DNA from: a bacterium
GTDB taxonomy: Bacteria; Bacillota; Clostridia; Oscillospirales; Oscillospiraceae
Reading direction: 5' to 3'
Length of the DNA: 5,314 nucleotides
Assembly (NCBI GenBank): GCA_004562395.1
Contig: SFQY01000070.1
Coordinates: 1 to 5,314 of the forward strand
The notes below the pieces were generated by a model that was not told the DNA's origin, ran no database searches, and was given only the letters and a program-made list of their open reading frames with translations. Position numbers and translations under genes: made by a program. Of this stretch, positions 5,062 through 5,314 are shown in pieces. Every line of letters starts with the position of its first letter. Within the stretch, counting starts at the first letter, position 1.

Positions 5062-5314
5062 TAAATGATCGTTTAGCGGGCAAGGCCCGCGGCAAATGCG
5101 TTACGCACTTTGGGTGATAGACGCACATCCTTTGGGCCCCTCGACCACAGGTGCAGTGCACGAACGTACGATGGTTCCGCCAGGGTCCCGACTACCACTG
5201 TCATTGCGAACCAGTGCGCACGCTGGTGTGGCAATCCGTTCCCCTTGCAACATGTCCCAATTCGTACCGTTCCCAAGGAGAAACGGATTGCCACGTCGCT
5301 GCGCTCCTCGCAAT
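5062..5314. mobile_element. Second, larger copy of the palindromic repeat element, cut by the window edge
   Basis: It starts with TAAATGATCGTTTA (5062-5075), identical to the inner terminal repeat of the element at 1139-1375. An 88-base stretch (5075-5162) then replaces an 8-base spacer of the first copy. An arm at 5163-5200 matches the reverse complement of the right arm of the first copy (about 1281-1325) with one difference. The core then runs from 5199 to the edge in the same orientation as the first copy's core. GGCAATCCGTT (5230-5240) and AACGGATTGCC (5282-5292) are a perfect 11-bp inverted repeat lost from the other copy. The opposite terminal repeat should lie beyond 5314. The outer arms of the first copy are not found here, so the 13-mer may be the true end of the unit. 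No gene is supported; short minus-strand frames are repeat translations. Confidence 0.65.
5076..5090. repeat. Perfect hairpin in the extra segment of the right-hand repeat copy
   Basis: GCGGGC (5076-5081), loop AAG, GCCCGC (5085-5090) directly abuts the terminal 12-mer. It is absent from the copy at 1139-1375. Neither strand has a T-tract after it, so it is not a typical terminator. Confidence 0.55.

Noticed and set aside
5073..5313. Minus-strand frames of 70-73 codons at the right edge
   Set aside because: They lie within the repeat copy and encode the same repeat-derived peptides; there is no ribosome binding site or domain.

Overview
The window looks like chromosomal DNA from a gut-type member of the Clostridia, most likely an Oscillospiraceae/Ruminococcaceae relative. 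This rests on GC-rich, codon-biased genes beside AT-rich sigma-A promoters, a short rhodanese-less ThiI of the Bacillus/Clostridium type, and hairpin-rich intergenic repeats of a style I associate with Faecalibacterium-like genomes. The genus assignment is inference.

Layout, left to right. Positions 1-198 carry a fragment of an IS256-type (Mutator) transposase on the minus strand. It is cut by the window edge and joined on its N-terminal side to a GC-rich hairpin repeat (204-331). A promoter at 402-430 drives a two-gene unit: a 71-residue XRE/Cro-type repressor (456-671) and, overlapping it by 14 bases, a four-helix membrane protein resembling DUF6773 (658-1098). The unit ends in a hairpin terminator (1108-1133). 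A 237-bp repeat with nested inverted repeats (1139-1375) follows. An exact consensus promoter (TTGACA, 17 bases, TATAAT at 1456-1484) then serves a 574-residue membrane-anchored surface protein (1518-3242). It has TPR-like helices, a chitobiase/hexosaminidase C-terminal-type beta domain and about a dozen leucine-rich repeats. A very strong terminator closes it (3254-3288). Converging from the right on the minus strand are thiI (5018-3828), for tRNA 4-thiouridine synthesis, and a stand-alone CinA C-terminal domain protein (3847-3386), probably an NMN deamidase. These two overlap by 20 bases and are probably one operon. The right edge (5062-5314) is a second, larger repeat copy that continues past the window.

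The genes form three independent transcription units: regulator plus membrane protein, LRR surface protein, and thiI-cinA. Nothing links them into one pathway. I see no clear new defence or metabolic system. The most unusual content is the intergenic repeat family. A 12-mer, AAATGATCGTTT or its complement, occurs at five intergenic positions (one with a mismatch) and never inside a recognised gene. Two large copies share a hairpin core whose orientation is reversed relative to one flanking arm. The core hairpin shows a compensatory base-pair change, and one copy seems to have inserted into the U-tract of a terminator, leaving a possible 8-bp target duplication.
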